39,596 nucleotides of DNA from a virus (IMGVR_UViG_3300040801_002004:1-39596); one strand, 5' to 3'; counted from the first letter of the stretch, positions 14,837-23,119 are shown. Notes: a model not told the origin generated them from the sequence alone. Numbers and translations are program-made.

Positions 14837-14848
14837 AGCATAACACGC
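14837..14848 (-). promoter_or_regulatory. Candidate leftward promoter/operator of accessory island
   Basis: On the minus strand TGTTATGCT resembles an extended -10 element, with TTGTGT or TGTGTT 18-19 bases upstream as a weak -35. The plus-strand form AGCATAACACGC differs at one base from AGCATAACATGC over the ribbon-helix-helix gene start (7675-7664). It lies about 70 bases before the island's first start codon. Confidence 0.35.
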
Positions 14849-14887
14849 ATTACAATATAAAACACAACATATTTAATATTTATTTAT

Positions 14888-14922
14888 CAGGCTGCAGCCC
14901 GTCGGCCGTCGGCCGCAGCCTG
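14888..14922. repeat. GC-rich hairpin in control region
   Basis: CAGGCTGC (14888-14895) pairs with GCAGCCTG (14915-14922), and the stem extends inward by three more pairs after one mismatch. There is no T-run in either direction, so it is not a standard terminator. Its loop side carries CGGCCGTCGGCCG, whose reverse complement recurs at 15036-15048. Confidence 0.6.
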
Positions 14923-15186
14923 GTAGTCAATTGGCTTGTGTCGCTAACGTGCAGAGTGCGTATTTAACATAATGCCCCTTACGCGCAGTGCAGGCGGAAC
15001 GTCGAGAAACGTGCAAGCCGGCGCGCGCCTGGTTCCGGCCGACGGCCGCGGAGCGACGGCCGACGTCCCCGGCCGCCTTTCTAAAAACAGCGCTAGTACT
15101 TGTACGGAGGGGCATCTATAAATTTTTTCTGGATTTGAGAAACCACCCCCTGTAGGCTGCAGTTTCTGAATTAAAGGCGCACAACC

Positions 15187-15711
15187 ATGTATACACCCCT
15201 GGAAGAGTTCCCGGCCTGGGAGATAAGCCCAAAAGGCGACATACGTCACCGCAAGACGAAGAAGCCGAAGTATTTCGAGTTAAGGGACGGGTATCCCCGC
15301 ACCACGTTCGAGGTCAAAGGAAAGCGCGCGCGGAGAATGGTTCACCGGCTTGTGGCGCAGACGTTCATCCCCAATCCTGACGGCAAAGAGACGGTTAATC
15401 ACATCAACGGCGTTAAGGACGATAACCGGGCAGAGAACTTGGAGTGGGCTACCTTTGCGGAGAACGTCCAGCATGCGTGGGCTACTGGACTTAACGAGAA
15501 TGTATCTAAGATGAAATGCACCAAGTACGCCACACAACTAACGCTGCCAGGCTCCGGCCGCGGATTGGTGCTGTTCGGGTGGAAAGAGATACGCGCGGCG
15601 GGGTTCAACGACCAGGTGGTGTCGATACACGCCAACAGACCGGGGTTCCTGAAACTACACAAAAAACATGAAGTGGCTATCATACCGATAGAGAAAACCG
15701 TGAACTGGTGA
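15187..15711 (+). CDS. HNH homing endonuclease with NUMOD4-like domain
   Basis: The 174-aa product has an N-terminal NUMOD4-like segment (FPAWEISPKGDIRH), an HNH core (HRLVAQTFIPNPDGK then NHINGVKDDNRAENLEWAT) and a C-terminal DNA-binding tail with a short NUMOD-like repeat (LVLFGWKEIRAAGF). This is the usual layout of free-standing phage HNH enzymes. AAAGG stands nine bases before the ATG. It sits at the boundary between the control region and the packaging genes, a frequent location for such elements. Confidence 0.9.
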   Translation: MYTPLEEFPAWEISPKGDIRHRKTKKPKYFELRDGYPRTTFEVKGKRARRMVHRLVAQTFIPNPDGKETVNHINGVKDDNRAENLEWATFAENVQHAWATGLNENVSKMKCTKYATQLTLPGSGRGLVLFGWKEIRAAGFNDQVVSIHANRPGFLKLHKKHEVAIIPIEKTVNW

Positions 15712-15759
15712 CTTTTCGCATACAGGCGTACTATTGCACCCAGCAACAGGAGGCGTAAC

Positions 15760-16026
15760 ATGCCCAAACCACCAGCCAAGCAACAGAAAGACCTCATAAC
15801 GACCCTCAAAGAGGGAACGCCGATGCAGCAGCTGTTCGGCCAAACCTTCGAGGAACTTGGCGGACAGGCTTTCTTCACGGATTGGGCGGAGGAGAACCCG
15901 GGGACGTTCATCCAGATGATGATGTCGCTGATGCCGCAGCACTCGCCCTCGGGCAACACGGCCAACGTCATTAACATTCACCCGGGGCTGGCGCCCGGCC
16001 CCCTTGACGTGGTTAGCGAGCAGTGA
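15760..16026 (+). CDS. Putative small terminase subunit (short form)
   Basis: The 88-aa product precedes the large terminase and overlaps it by four bases (GTGA). Its middle part (GQTFEELGGQAFFTDWAEENPGTF, then MMMSLMPQ) resembles the C-terminal region of many phage small terminases, where a Gly-Gly, a Trp-Ala and an Asn-Pro precede a hydrophobic helix. The N-terminal helix-turn-helix of longer small terminases is missing. A clear AGGAGG precedes the ATG. The role in recognising the packaging site is inferred from position and this resemblance. Confidence 0.55.
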   Translation: MPKPPAKQQKDLITTLKEGTPMQQLFGQTFEELGGQAFFTDWAEENPGTFIQMMMSLMPQHSPSGNTANVINIHPGLAPGPLDVVSEQ

Positions 16027-17411
16027 TTGACCTCCCCTACGAGCCGCGCGATCAGTTTCTGGACTTCCACCAGCGGCAGGAGCGTAACGCCTTGATGGTG
16101 TGTCATCGGCGTATGGGGAAGACGGTGGGGTGCATTGGCGATTTGGTGGTGCGCGCCCTGCACACGTCCAAACCGAACGCCCGATTTGGCTATGTGGCGC
16201 CGTTTCGCCAGCAGGCGAAGGAGATTGCCTGGACGTACCTGAAGAACATGACTGAGGGGATCCGCGTTGAGAAGGCCCGGGAGTCCGAGCTGCGGGTGAA
16301 GCTACCCAATGACGCCTGGATCACGCTGTACGGCGCCGATAACCCCGATGCGCTGCGCGGCTTGTATTTTGACGGTCTGATTCTGGACGAGTTTGGGGAT
16401 ATGAAGCCCAGTCTGATGGGTGAGGTCATCCTGCCGTGTCTGGCCGATCGTGAAGGGTTCATGGTTCTTATTGGCACGGCGAAGGGCCGGAATCAGTTTT
16501 ACGATTACAAGCTGAAGGCCGAGGATCCGGCCAGCGGGTGGTTCTATAAGAATCAGAAGGCGTCTGAGACGGGCATTATCCCGCAGGATGAGCTGGACCG
16601 CATGCGCGAGGTTATGGGTGAGGCGCAGTACGCCCAGGAGATGGAGAACGATTTTGACGCCGCCTTACCGGGCCGGTACTACGCGGACCTGATCAACACG
16701 ATTGAGGAAGACGGCCGCATCACCGAGGACGACCTCTACGACCCGAATCAGAAGGTGCATGTGGCGGCTGATGTCGGGCTACGCGATTCCACCGCCTGGT
16801 GGTTTTGGCAGCCGCGCAAAGACGGCATTGCGGTGATTGATTATTACGAGGCCTCGGGCGTTCACGTTGACCACTACCTGGGTATGCTCAAGGAGAAGGG
16901 GTATGAGTACGCCGAGGTGTGGCTGCCGCACGATGCGAAGGCCAAATCCTTAGCCACGCGCCGCTCGACGATGGAGCAGATACGCATCCCGTCGATTGTG
17001 CGCCCTGATCTGTACGACGGTGGATTTGTGATGCCGGTGCGGATGGTGCCAAAGCTCTCCGTTCAGCACGGTATCGACGCGGTGCGCCTCATTTTGCCGA
17101 AATGCTACATTTCGACGGCCAGGGGTACGCCCCGCGGCCTTGACTGTCTGCGCAGTTATCGACGGCAGTGGCACGAGCACACGCAGAGTTTCAGTGACAC
17201 GCCGCTACATGACTGGGCCAGCAACGGTGCGGACGGTTTCCGCTACCTGGCGTTGGTGGCGGAAAAGTCGTCGGGAGAGTTTCTGGAGCGGCCTGCTGGA
17301 TTGGGTTCGCTGGGCCTCGGTCGCCACGGCAACAGTGAAGGGTATACACTAGAGCAGTTGTTTGAGGACCGAAACTCTGGTAATTGGAGGCAATCTGTCC
17401 TCCGCATATAG
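16023..17411 (+). CDS. terL: Large terminase subunit
   Basis: The 462-aa product is the packaging motor. The ATPase half has a variant Walker A CHRRMGKT (27-34), Walker B LILDEFGD (119-126) and the coupling motif GTAKGRNQFY (151-160). The RNase H-like nuclease half has acidic residues in AADVGLRDST (D250), LPHDAKAK (D304) and DWASNGADGFRY near residue 410. The GTG start overlaps the small subunit stop. The neighbouring P22-like portal suggests headful packaging, but the packaging type is not provable from this alone. Confidence 0.95.
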   Translation: MIDLPYEPRDQFLDFHQRQERNALMVCHRRMGKTVGCIGDLVVRALHTSKPNARFGYVAPFRQQAKEIAWTYLKNMTEGIRVEKARESELRVKLPNDAWITLYGADNPDALRGLYFDGLILDEFGDMKPSLMGEVILPCLADREGFMVLIGTAKGRNQFYDYKLKAEDPASGWFYKNQKASETGIIPQDELDRMREVMGEAQYAQEMENDFDAALPGRYYADLINTIEEDGRITEDDLYDPNQKVHVAADVGLRDSTAWWFWQPRKDGIAVIDYYEASGVHVDHYLGMLKEKGYEYAEVWLPHDAKAKSLATRRSTMEQIRIPSIVRPDLYDGGFVMPVRMVPKLSVQHGIDAVRLILPKCYISTARGTPRGLDCLRSYRRQWHEHTQSFSDTPLHDWASNGADGFRYLALVAEKSSGEFLERPAGLGSLGLGRHGNSEGYTLEQLFEDRNSGNWRQSVLRI

Positions 17412-17422
17412 GGAAATTGACC

Positions 17423-17662
17423 ATGATGCCACAAGGAATGCCCCCGATGGGCGGCCAGCAGGAGCCACAGCAGGCATCCGGCCAAATCGCGCCACAGCAA
17501 AAGCCGCCCATGCACATGATGCCTGACGGTAGCATGATGCCCGGGCCCGCCACGCCCGGCATGAAGCCTGCGCAACCCATGCAGATGCAGCAGATGCAGG
17601 CACAAATGCTTCGACAGGGCGGCATGCCGCCGCAGCCTGGCCCGATGGGGCCGATGGGGTAA
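17423..17662 (+). CDS. Met/Pro/Gln-rich small protein
   Basis: The 79-aa product is low-complexity: 17 of its 79 residues are Met, and Pro, Gln and Gly make up most of the rest (for example MPQGMPPMGGQQ and MQMQQMQAQM). No fold or family is recognised. I start it at 17423, where AGGGA stands about nine bases upstream; the same frame is open to a TTG at 17384 inside terL. It lies between the terminase and portal genes, so it may be a minor packaging or capsid factor. Such Met-rich tails may be disordered. Confidence 0.5.
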   Translation: MMPQGMPPMGGQQEPQQASGQIAPQQKPPMHMMPDGSMMPGPATPGMKPAQPMQMQQMQAQMLRQGGMPPQPGPMGPMG

Positions 17663-17665
17663 GTC

Positions 17666-19834
17666 ATGGAACAGGAATACGAGATGGGCGCGAAGGTGGT
17701 CGATATTGACGCAGCCGAGAAGCGCCAGAAAACCCCGGCCCAGTGGCATAAGCACTGGCAGCGAGAGATGGCGGCCGCCAATAAGCGCCTGCGCACCTAT
17801 TTGCGTCAGGGCAATAAGGTTGTCCAGCGATACCTTGATGAGCGCGGCAGTGCCGAGCCGAATCAGGGTAACGTCCCGTCTCGACTTAACCTGTTCCACA
17901 AGAATATCTCGACGCTGGAATCCATGCTCTATGGGCAGGCGCCGCAGATTGATGTCATGCGCGAGCACTATGACCCCGACGATGACGTCGCCCGGGTCGC
18001 CGCGCTGCTGATTCAGCGGATGTTGCAGGCTGATGTTGAACCCTCCGGCGAAGACCTGGGGGCGGTGGCTCGCGCCACGCTTCAGGATCGGCTGCTCCCG
18101 GGCATGGGTATCGCCCGGGTTCGCTATGAGTTCGAGACGGATACCGTCAGCACGATTGATCCCGTAACGATGGAGCCGGTTGAGGTTGAGCAGGTCACGG
18201 ACGAAGAGGCGCCGATTGATTACGTCCACTGGCAGGACGCTCGCTGGGGCTGGGGGCGCACCTACAAGGAGATTCCTTGGTGGGCGTTCAGGAATTGGCT
18301 GGATAAGGACGCGGTGACGGAGCGATTTGGCTCGAAAATCGCGGCCGCGATCCAGTACAAGCACCAAACCCCGACCGGCAGCACTGAGGATGAGGACACT
18401 TACGACGGTGACCAGAAGGATAACGTCCAGAAGGCCGAAATCTGGGAAATCTGGGATCGCACCACGGAAAAAGTGTTTTGGTACTGCGAGGGTGCCGACC
18501 TGATTCTGGATGTGAAAGACGATCCGCTTGGTTTGAAGGGCTTTTTCCCCATGCCACGGCCGATGATGGCGAACTGCACGACGACGCTGTTCGTACCTAA
18601 GGCGGATTTCATCCTTGCGCAGGATTTATACAATGAAATTGACGAACTCCAGTCGCGTATTAGCATCATTACTCGCGCAATCAAGGTTGTGGGCGTGTAC
18701 GACAAATCCGCCGGCGACTCTGTCGGTCGAATGCTCAAAGAAGGCGTCGAAAACGACCTCATCCCCGTTGATAACTGGGCCATGTTTGCCGAAAAAGGCG
18801 CCCTGAAGGGTGTGATCGACTGGTTCCCGGTGGAAACCGTCGTTGGGGTGCTTCAGGTGCTTCAGCAAGTCCAGAACGTCAAGAAAGAAGAACTGTACGA
18901 AGTGACAGGCATGAGTGACATCATGCGCGGCGGTAATACCGACCAATACACGGCCGCAGCGACCCAGGGCATGAAGGCCAAGATGGGCAGCATCACGATT
19001 CAGGCGCTTCAGGAGGAATTTGCGCGGTTTGTGGGCGATCTGGAGGCGGTGAAGGCCGAGGTAATCTGCAAGCACTTCTCCAAAGAGTCGATTGTGGCGC
19101 AATCGAACGCTGGATTCTTGCCGGAAGCGGATAAGGACAAGGTGGCAGCAGCCCTCGACCTGTTGCAGTCGGAAGATGTGTCATGGCGCGTCAATATCAA
19201 GCCAGAATCTCTGGCGATGATCGACTACGCCCAGATCAAGATGGAGCGCACCGAGTTCCTGACCAGCATGGCGACGTATATCCAAAGCGCCACCGCCGCG
19301 GTACAGGCCGTCCCCGGGTCATTACCGATCCTGCTGGAACTGATGAAGTGGGGCATGACCGGCTTCAAGGGCGCCGAGTATCTGGAAGGCACGATGGATC
19401 AGGCGATTGAGGCCGCGTCCAACGCACCGCCGCCTGGCGAGAACAAAGACAACGGGGATCAGCTCAAACTGCAGCTTGAGCAGCTCAAACAGCAGGGGCA
19501 GCAGCAGAAGCAGCAAGGTGAGATCCAGAAGCTGCAGCTGAAGGCGCAGATCGATATGGCGAATCAGCGTTCCAAGCTGCAGGGCGAAATCCAGAAGATT
19601 CAGGTCGATGCCCAGCGCGATATGACGCTTGAAGAGCGCCAGGCGAATAACCGGCTGCTGGAGATCACCCGGGACATGGAAGCGAGCCTGGCTGAGATTC
19701 AGGCCAGCATGCAGGCTGACATCGCTGTGGAGACGGCGCAGGCGGAGTATGACATCGCCTCGCAGACGGTAGAGCATGAGCACAACATGAAAGAGATCGC
19801 GGCGCAGGGGCGAAGCAGGGGGTCCAATGGCTAG
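17666..19834 (+). CDS. Portal protein
   Basis: The 722-aa product is the dodecameric portal of the capsid vertex, of the long P22-like podovirus type. Supporting features are its position right after the terminase, its length, a central mixed core (RARVRYEFETD-like strands, WWAFRNWLDKDAVTERFG, and DLYNEIDELQSRISIITRAIKVVG typical of portal stem-helix regions), and a long C-terminal coiled coil rich in Gln (LEQLKQQGQQQKQQGEI onward, about residues 600-715) comparable to the P22 portal barrel. It overlaps the next gene by eight bases. Confidence 0.9.
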   Translation: MEQEYEMGAKVVDIDAAEKRQKTPAQWHKHWQREMAAANKRLRTYLRQGNKVVQRYLDERGSAEPNQGNVPSRLNLFHKNISTLESMLYGQAPQIDVMREHYDPDDDVARVAALLIQRMLQADVEPSGEDLGAVARATLQDRLLPGMGIARVRYEFETDTVSTIDPVTMEPVEVEQVTDEEAPIDYVHWQDARWGWGRTYKEIPWWAFRNWLDKDAVTERFGSKIAAAIQYKHQTPTGSTEDEDTYDGDQKDNVQKAEIWEIWDRTTEKVFWYCEGADLILDVKDDPLGLKGFFPMPRPMMANCTTTLFVPKADFILAQDLYNEIDELQSRISIITRAIKVVGVYDKSAGDSVGRMLKEGVENDLIPVDNWAMFAEKGALKGVIDWFPVETVVGVLQVLQQVQNVKKEELYEVTGMSDIMRGGNTDQYTAAATQGMKAKMGSITIQALQEEFARFVGDLEAVKAEVICKHFSKESIVAQSNAGFLPEADKDKVAAALDLLQSEDVSWRVNIKPESLAMIDYAQIKMERTEFLTSMATYIQSATAAVQAVPGSLPILLELMKWGMTGFKGAEYLEGTMDQAIEAASNAPPPGENKDNGDQLKLQLEQLKQQGQQQKQQGEIQKLQLKAQIDMANQRSKLQGEIQKIQVDAQRDMTLEERQANNRLLEITRDMEASLAEIQASMQADIAVETAQAEYDIASQTVEHEHNMKEIAAQGRSRGSNG

Positions 19835-20168
19835 ATGGCGGCAGGTCTGGGATGAGGAAAATCAGAAGTATGTCATGGTGCCGCGTGACGAATCCGCGGC
19901 TGCGCGTGACGCCAGTAACGGCATCATCGTTCGCGGTAACTTCGACGCCTTCAAGTCGCCCATTGACGGCTCTATCATACGAAATCACCGAGACTACGAG
20001 AACCATTGCAAGAAGCACAACGTCGTACCCGCGGCCGAGTTCAGCCCCGAGTATTACGCGAGGAAGGAGCGTGAGCGCGAGAGCACGTTTTTAGGTAAGC
20101 ACGACAGAGAGGCCGAGTGGAAACGCAAGGCCCAGATCAACGAGATCATTAATAACCTGGGGCAGTAA
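19827..20168 (+). CDS. Conserved small protein downstream of portal
   Basis: The 113-aa product has a pattern seen in small phage proteins that follow portal genes: NFDAFKSPIDGSIIRNHRDY, then ENHCKKHNVVPAAEFSPEY and a charged C-terminal helix. The SPIDG and HCKKHN parts recall degenerate zinc-ribbon proteins. Function unknown; it may help head assembly. It overlaps the portal gene end and ends two bases before the scaffold gene. Confidence 0.65.
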   Translation: MARWRQVWDEENQKYVMVPRDESAAARDASNGIIVRGNFDAFKSPIDGSIIRNHRDYENHCKKHNVVPAAEFSPEYYARKERERESTFLGKHDREAEWKRKAQINEIINNLGQ

Positions 20169-20170
20169 CT

Positions 20171-21175
20171 ATGGACATTGAAGAGAACGATACGCTGATG
20201 GAGAACCTCTCCGCGGCGTGGGATGCCGTTGAGGCTGAAGGCACTGATGAGCCGGCCGTTGAAGATGAGCCGGCCGTTGAAGCGCCTGAAGGTGATGCGC
20301 CTGAAATTGAAGCACCTGAAGGTGAAGCGCCGGCTATGGAAGCTTCAGAAGAGCCTCCAGCGGCGCCCAAACAAGCTAGCGACCTGGAAACGCCGCCTGC
20401 CGGGCTACCGCCGGAAGCACGGGAAGTGTGGAAGGACGTACCCCCTGCCGTCAAGGCTGCCATCGCAAAACGCGAAGAGGACTACTCTCGCGGCGTCAAG
20501 ATGTACGCCGACAACGCGAAACGTGCCGAGGCGATGGATCGGACGCTGGCACCATACCAGCAGCTATTCGCTATGAACGGCGGCCCCCAGAACACGATCC
20601 CCGGGCTGCTTCAGACCGCTTCGATCCTGCAAATGGGCGCCCCGGCACAGAAAGCGCAGATGGTCGCCAATCTTATTAAACAGTTTGGCGTTGACGTCCG
20701 TGCGCTGGATAACGCCCTGGTCGGCCAGGCACCGCCGAAAGAGATGCAGCAGAATTCGCAGTTTGAGCAACTGCTGAACGAGAAGCTGACGCCGCTGCAG
20801 CAGCAGCTGCAGCAATACCAGCAGCGCGAGCAGATGGAGCAACAGCAGCAGCAGCAGCAGATTCAGACTGAGCTGCAGCAGTTCGCCGCCAGCAAAGAGT
20901 TCTACGCCGATGTTCGCGCTGATATGGCCGATCTCATGGATATGGCGGCCAACCGCGGCCGGCAGATGAGTCTGGAGGAGGCGTACAACACGGCTTGCGC
21001 GGCGCACCCGCAGATATCGAAGATCCTCAACGGGCGTAAGAGCGCGGATGAGGTTGGACGCCGCCGCACGGCTGCGTCCAGCATCCATGGCGGCCCAGGC
21101 GGGTCGATGACGGCCGAACACAAGAGTTTATCTGCGGCACTTCATGACGCATGGGACAATGCTGGACGTATGTAG
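20171..21175 (+). CDS. Scaffolding protein
   Basis: The 334-aa product lies between portal and coat genes. It has an acidic, Pro/Ala/Glu-rich N-terminus with imperfect repeats (EAPEGDAPEIEAPEGEAP), a helical middle, a Gln-rich coiled coil (LQQQLQQYQQREQMEQQQ) and a short basic C-terminal part (KILNGRKSADEVGRRR) that could be the coat-binding end, as in P22. No catalytic motif is visible, so a protease role is unlikely. Assignment rests on position, composition and coiled coil. Confidence 0.8.
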   Translation: MDIEENDTLMENLSAAWDAVEAEGTDEPAVEDEPAVEAPEGDAPEIEAPEGEAPAMEASEEPPAAPKQASDLETPPAGLPPEAREVWKDVPPAVKAAIAKREEDYSRGVKMYADNAKRAEAMDRTLAPYQQLFAMNGGPQNTIPGLLQTASILQMGAPAQKAQMVANLIKQFGVDVRALDNALVGQAPPKEMQQNSQFEQLLNEKLTPLQQQLQQYQQREQMEQQQQQQQIQTELQQFAASKEFYADVRADMADLMDMAANRGRQMSLEEAYNTACAAHPQISKILNGRKSADEVGRRRTAASSIHGGPGGSMTAEHKSLSAALHDAWDNAGRM

Positions 21176-21238
21176 GAAATAGGAGTACATTCGGGGTTCT
21201 GGAGTCCAGTCAAGCGGACTTCACCCCGATTTCAGATA

Positions 21239-21281
21239 GCCATTCACGCGGTTATCTCCAAGCAAACGGCCATTCACGCGG
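21239..21281. repeat. Two-copy direct repeat upstream of HNH gene
   Basis: GCCATTCACGCGG occurs at 21239-21251 and 21269-21281 (30-bp period). The first copy is flanked by AGATA and TATCT, forming an inverted repeat. The block lies in the 156-bp gap between the scaffold and HNH genes. Confidence 0.65.
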
Positions 21282-21331
21282 CGTTTGAAAAGTAGTGTTT
21301 GTGAAGTTGTTTTTGTGGTACATTTTGCTGC

Positions 21332-21652
21332 ATGGAAAAACTATGTAGCAAGTGCAAAGACAGACCACCAAGGAAAAGTGGTAGATATTGTAAGCCGTGT
21401 CATGCGGAGTACATGAGAGAGAACAGGAAGGAATATAAATTCCTTACTGAAGAACAGAAAAAGAGAAATCTCGCTCGTTCTTATCTCAATGTGTATATTC
21501 GGCGCGGAAAGGTTGTACGGCCCACAAGCTGTCCAGTCTGCGGGGTGGAAGGCAAGATAGAAGCCCACCACCACGATTACGATAAGCCGCTTGACGTTGA
21601 ATGGCTATGTCGAAGCTGCCACCTAAGACGACATCATGGAACATTGATGTAA
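21332..21652 (+). CDS. Small HNH endonuclease with zinc fingers
   Basis: The 106-aa product has an N-terminal zinc-finger-like region (CSKCKDRPPRKSGRYCKPCH), a basic helical middle, and a C-terminal HNH-type core CPVCGVEGKIEAHHHDYD followed by CRSCHLRRHHG, with two CxxC pairs and the AHHHDYDKP motif. It interrupts the spacing between scaffold and major capsid genes and is visibly richer in A and T than its neighbours, which suggests recent insertion. It ends 22 bases before the capsid gene. Probably a mobile homing-type endonuclease. Confidence 0.85.
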   Translation: MEKLCSKCKDRPPRKSGRYCKPCHAEYMRENRKEYKFLTEEQKKRNLARSYLNVYIRRGKVVRPTSCPVCGVEGKIEAHHHDYDKPLDVEWLCRSCHLRRHHGTLM

Positions 21653-21674
21653 CTTTGACTTAGGAGATAGCCAA

Positions 21675-22652
21675 ATGGCCTTCCCAAATATCAGCGATAT
21701 CATCGCGACCACCATAGAATCCCGCACTAAAACTATTGCGGATAATGTTACTAAAAATAACGTACTGCTGATGAAACTGAAGCAGCGCGGGAACATCAAG
21801 ACGTTCTCGGGCGGCTACAAGATTCTTCAGGAGTTGTCGTTTGCCGAAAACAGCAATGCTGGCTGGTACTCAGGGTATGACATCCTGCCGGTTGGCGTCA
21901 GCGACGTAATTTCGGCTGCTGAGTTCAACATCAAGCAGGCGGCTGTGCCGGTTGTGATCTCTGGTCTGGAAATGCTCCAGAACAGCGGCAAAGAGCGCAT
22001 GATCGACCTGATGGACTCCCGCATCACCGTTGCCGAGTCTACGCTTGCCAACCTGATCGCTGGCGGTCTGTACTCAGACGGTACGGCAGCAGGCGGTAAG
22101 CAGATCGACGGCCTGAACGCGGCAGTCCCTGTTGACCCGACTACCGGCACTTACGGTGGTATTGATCGTGCTACCTGGACGTTCTGGCGTAGCCAGATCA
22201 GTGACCAGACTGCGGCCAACGGCCTTGATCCCACGCAGATTCAGGGCTTCTGGAACGATCTGTGGGCCTCAATGGTCCGCGGTACGGATCGTCCTGACCT
22301 GATCGTGTGTGACAGCACTGTTTGGGCGGCGTACATGCAGTCGCTTCAGGCGCTCCAGCGATTCACTTCGCCAGAGACAGGCAACCTCGGCTTCCCCACG
22401 ATTAAGTTCATGGACGCTGATGTGTGTCTGGACGGTGGTATCGGTGGCTTCTGTCCCGCTGGAACGGCGTTCTTCCTGAACACCAAGTACATCCACTATC
22501 GTCCCCATGCGGATCGCAACATGGTTCCGCTGTCTCCGAACCGTCGTTATGCAACAAATCAGGACGCCGAGGTACAAATCATGGCTTGGGCGGGCAACTT
22601 GACCACCTCGGGTGCTCAGTTCCAGGGTCGCTACGACGCCAACGGCGTATAA
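21675..22652 (+). CDS. Major capsid protein
   Basis: The 325-aa product forms the capsid shell. It begins MAFPNISDIIATTIESR, a typical N-terminus of this podovirus coat group, has a GGYKILQELSF and PVVISGLEMLQNSG region, a helix with RMIDLMDSRI, and a C-terminal strand region (IHYRPHADRNMVPL, VQIMAWAGNLTTS). A strong TAGGAGA ribosome site precedes it and a UUCG-capped terminator follows it, both marks of a very highly expressed gene. An HK97-type fold is expected by family. Confidence 0.9.
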   Translation: MAFPNISDIIATTIESRTKTIADNVTKNNVLLMKLKQRGNIKTFSGGYKILQELSFAENSNAGWYSGYDILPVGVSDVISAAEFNIKQAAVPVVISGLEMLQNSGKERMIDLMDSRITVAESTLANLIAGGLYSDGTAAGGKQIDGLNAAVPVDPTTGTYGGIDRATWTFWRSQISDQTAANGLDPTQIQGFWNDLWASMVRGTDRPDLIVCDSTVWAAYMQSLQALQRFTSPETGNLGFPTIKFMDADVCLDGGIGGFCPAGTAFFLNTKYIHYRPHADRNMVPLSPNRRYATNQDAEVQIMAWAGNLTTSGAQFQGRYDANGV

Positions 22653-22661
22653 GGACTGAAC

Positions 22662-22683
22662 GGGGGCTTCGGCCCCCTTGTTC
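22662..22683 (+). terminator. UUCG-loop terminator after major capsid gene
   Basis: GGGGGC-TTCG-GCCCCC followed by TTGTTCCTT lies nine bases after the capsid gene stop. The stem is perfect; the T-rich tail is moderate, so partial read-through to the tail genes is likely. Confidence 0.85.
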
Positions 22684-22700
22684 CTTGAGGGAGAACGAAT

Positions 22701-23099
22701 ATGGCAAATCCAAACGTAACCTACAGCACTGCATTGGCGGCCTCTATCGTCGCTCGCAAGGCTGAAGTCCCCGCGGCTGACTTTGACGCCGGCTGCAACC
22801 TGGGCGCCTCCAATGCCCCGGGCGTCGGCATCAATATCGGTGGTGGTGCGGTGGTCGGCACTGCCGCGCAGTTCACGCTGCTGGATCAGGCCGGTGCTGC
22901 ACGAACCCCGCAGGACAGCTCTGTGCTGGGCGGCGAAGGTCTGACCACGGCGGCTGAATATCCGTCCTCGGGCGGTGCGGCCGGTGCCGGTGTTGAGCCG
23001 ATCCAATCGGGCGTTCCGACGACCACTGGCGATGGTGATGTGACGGTGGGCGGTGACGCAACGCTGGCATCGCTGGCGGCAGGTTGGGTAGAAGTTTAA
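22701..23099 (+). CDS. Putative head decoration protein
   Basis: The 132-aa product follows the major capsid gene and is bracketed by two terminators, which suggests separately tuned expression. The composition is Gly/Ala/Val/Thr-rich without long helices (GVGINIGGGAVVGTAAQFTLL, TGDGDVTVGGDATLASLAAGW), a pattern of beta-rich capsid-surface proteins. GAGGGAGA precedes the ATG. Assignment as decoration or cement protein is from position and composition only. Confidence 0.5.
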   Translation: MANPNVTYSTALAASIVARKAEVPAADFDAGCNLGASNAPGVGINIGGGAVVGTAAQFTLLDQAGAARTPQDSSVLGGEGLTTAAEYPSSGGAAGAGVEPIQSGVPTTTGDGDVTVGGDATLASLAAGWVEV

Positions 23100-23119
23100 C
23101 CACGGTAACCCCCGTGCTT

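Larger units (their letters stand above)
14770..15186. other. Intergenic control region between divergent operons
   Basis: This 417-bp stretch holds no convincing gene. It contains, from left to right: a candidate leftward promoter near 14837-14848, a very AT-rich tract (about 14853-14888), a strong GC hairpin (14888-14922), a 13-bp inverted repeat pairing 14903-14915 with 15036-15048, a third partial copy at 15055-15062, and a TATAAA (15117-15122) 65 bases before the rightward HNH gene. It looks like a divergent promoter region and possibly an origin. Confidence 0.6.

Noticed and set aside
14900-15180. tRNA or structured RNA gene in the control region
   Set aside because: No T-loop or acceptor pattern of a tRNA was found; the hairpins are better described as repeats in a regulatory or origin region.
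14927-15249. Leftward ORFs of 62 and 101 codons in the control region
   Set aside because: They overlap inverted repeats and the HNH start, are Arg/Ala-rich by chance of GC-rich sequence, and lack plausible starts.
17243-18367. 374-aa leftward ORF across terL end and portal start
   Set aside because: It is antisense to two strongly supported genes and its composition is that of an antisense shadow.
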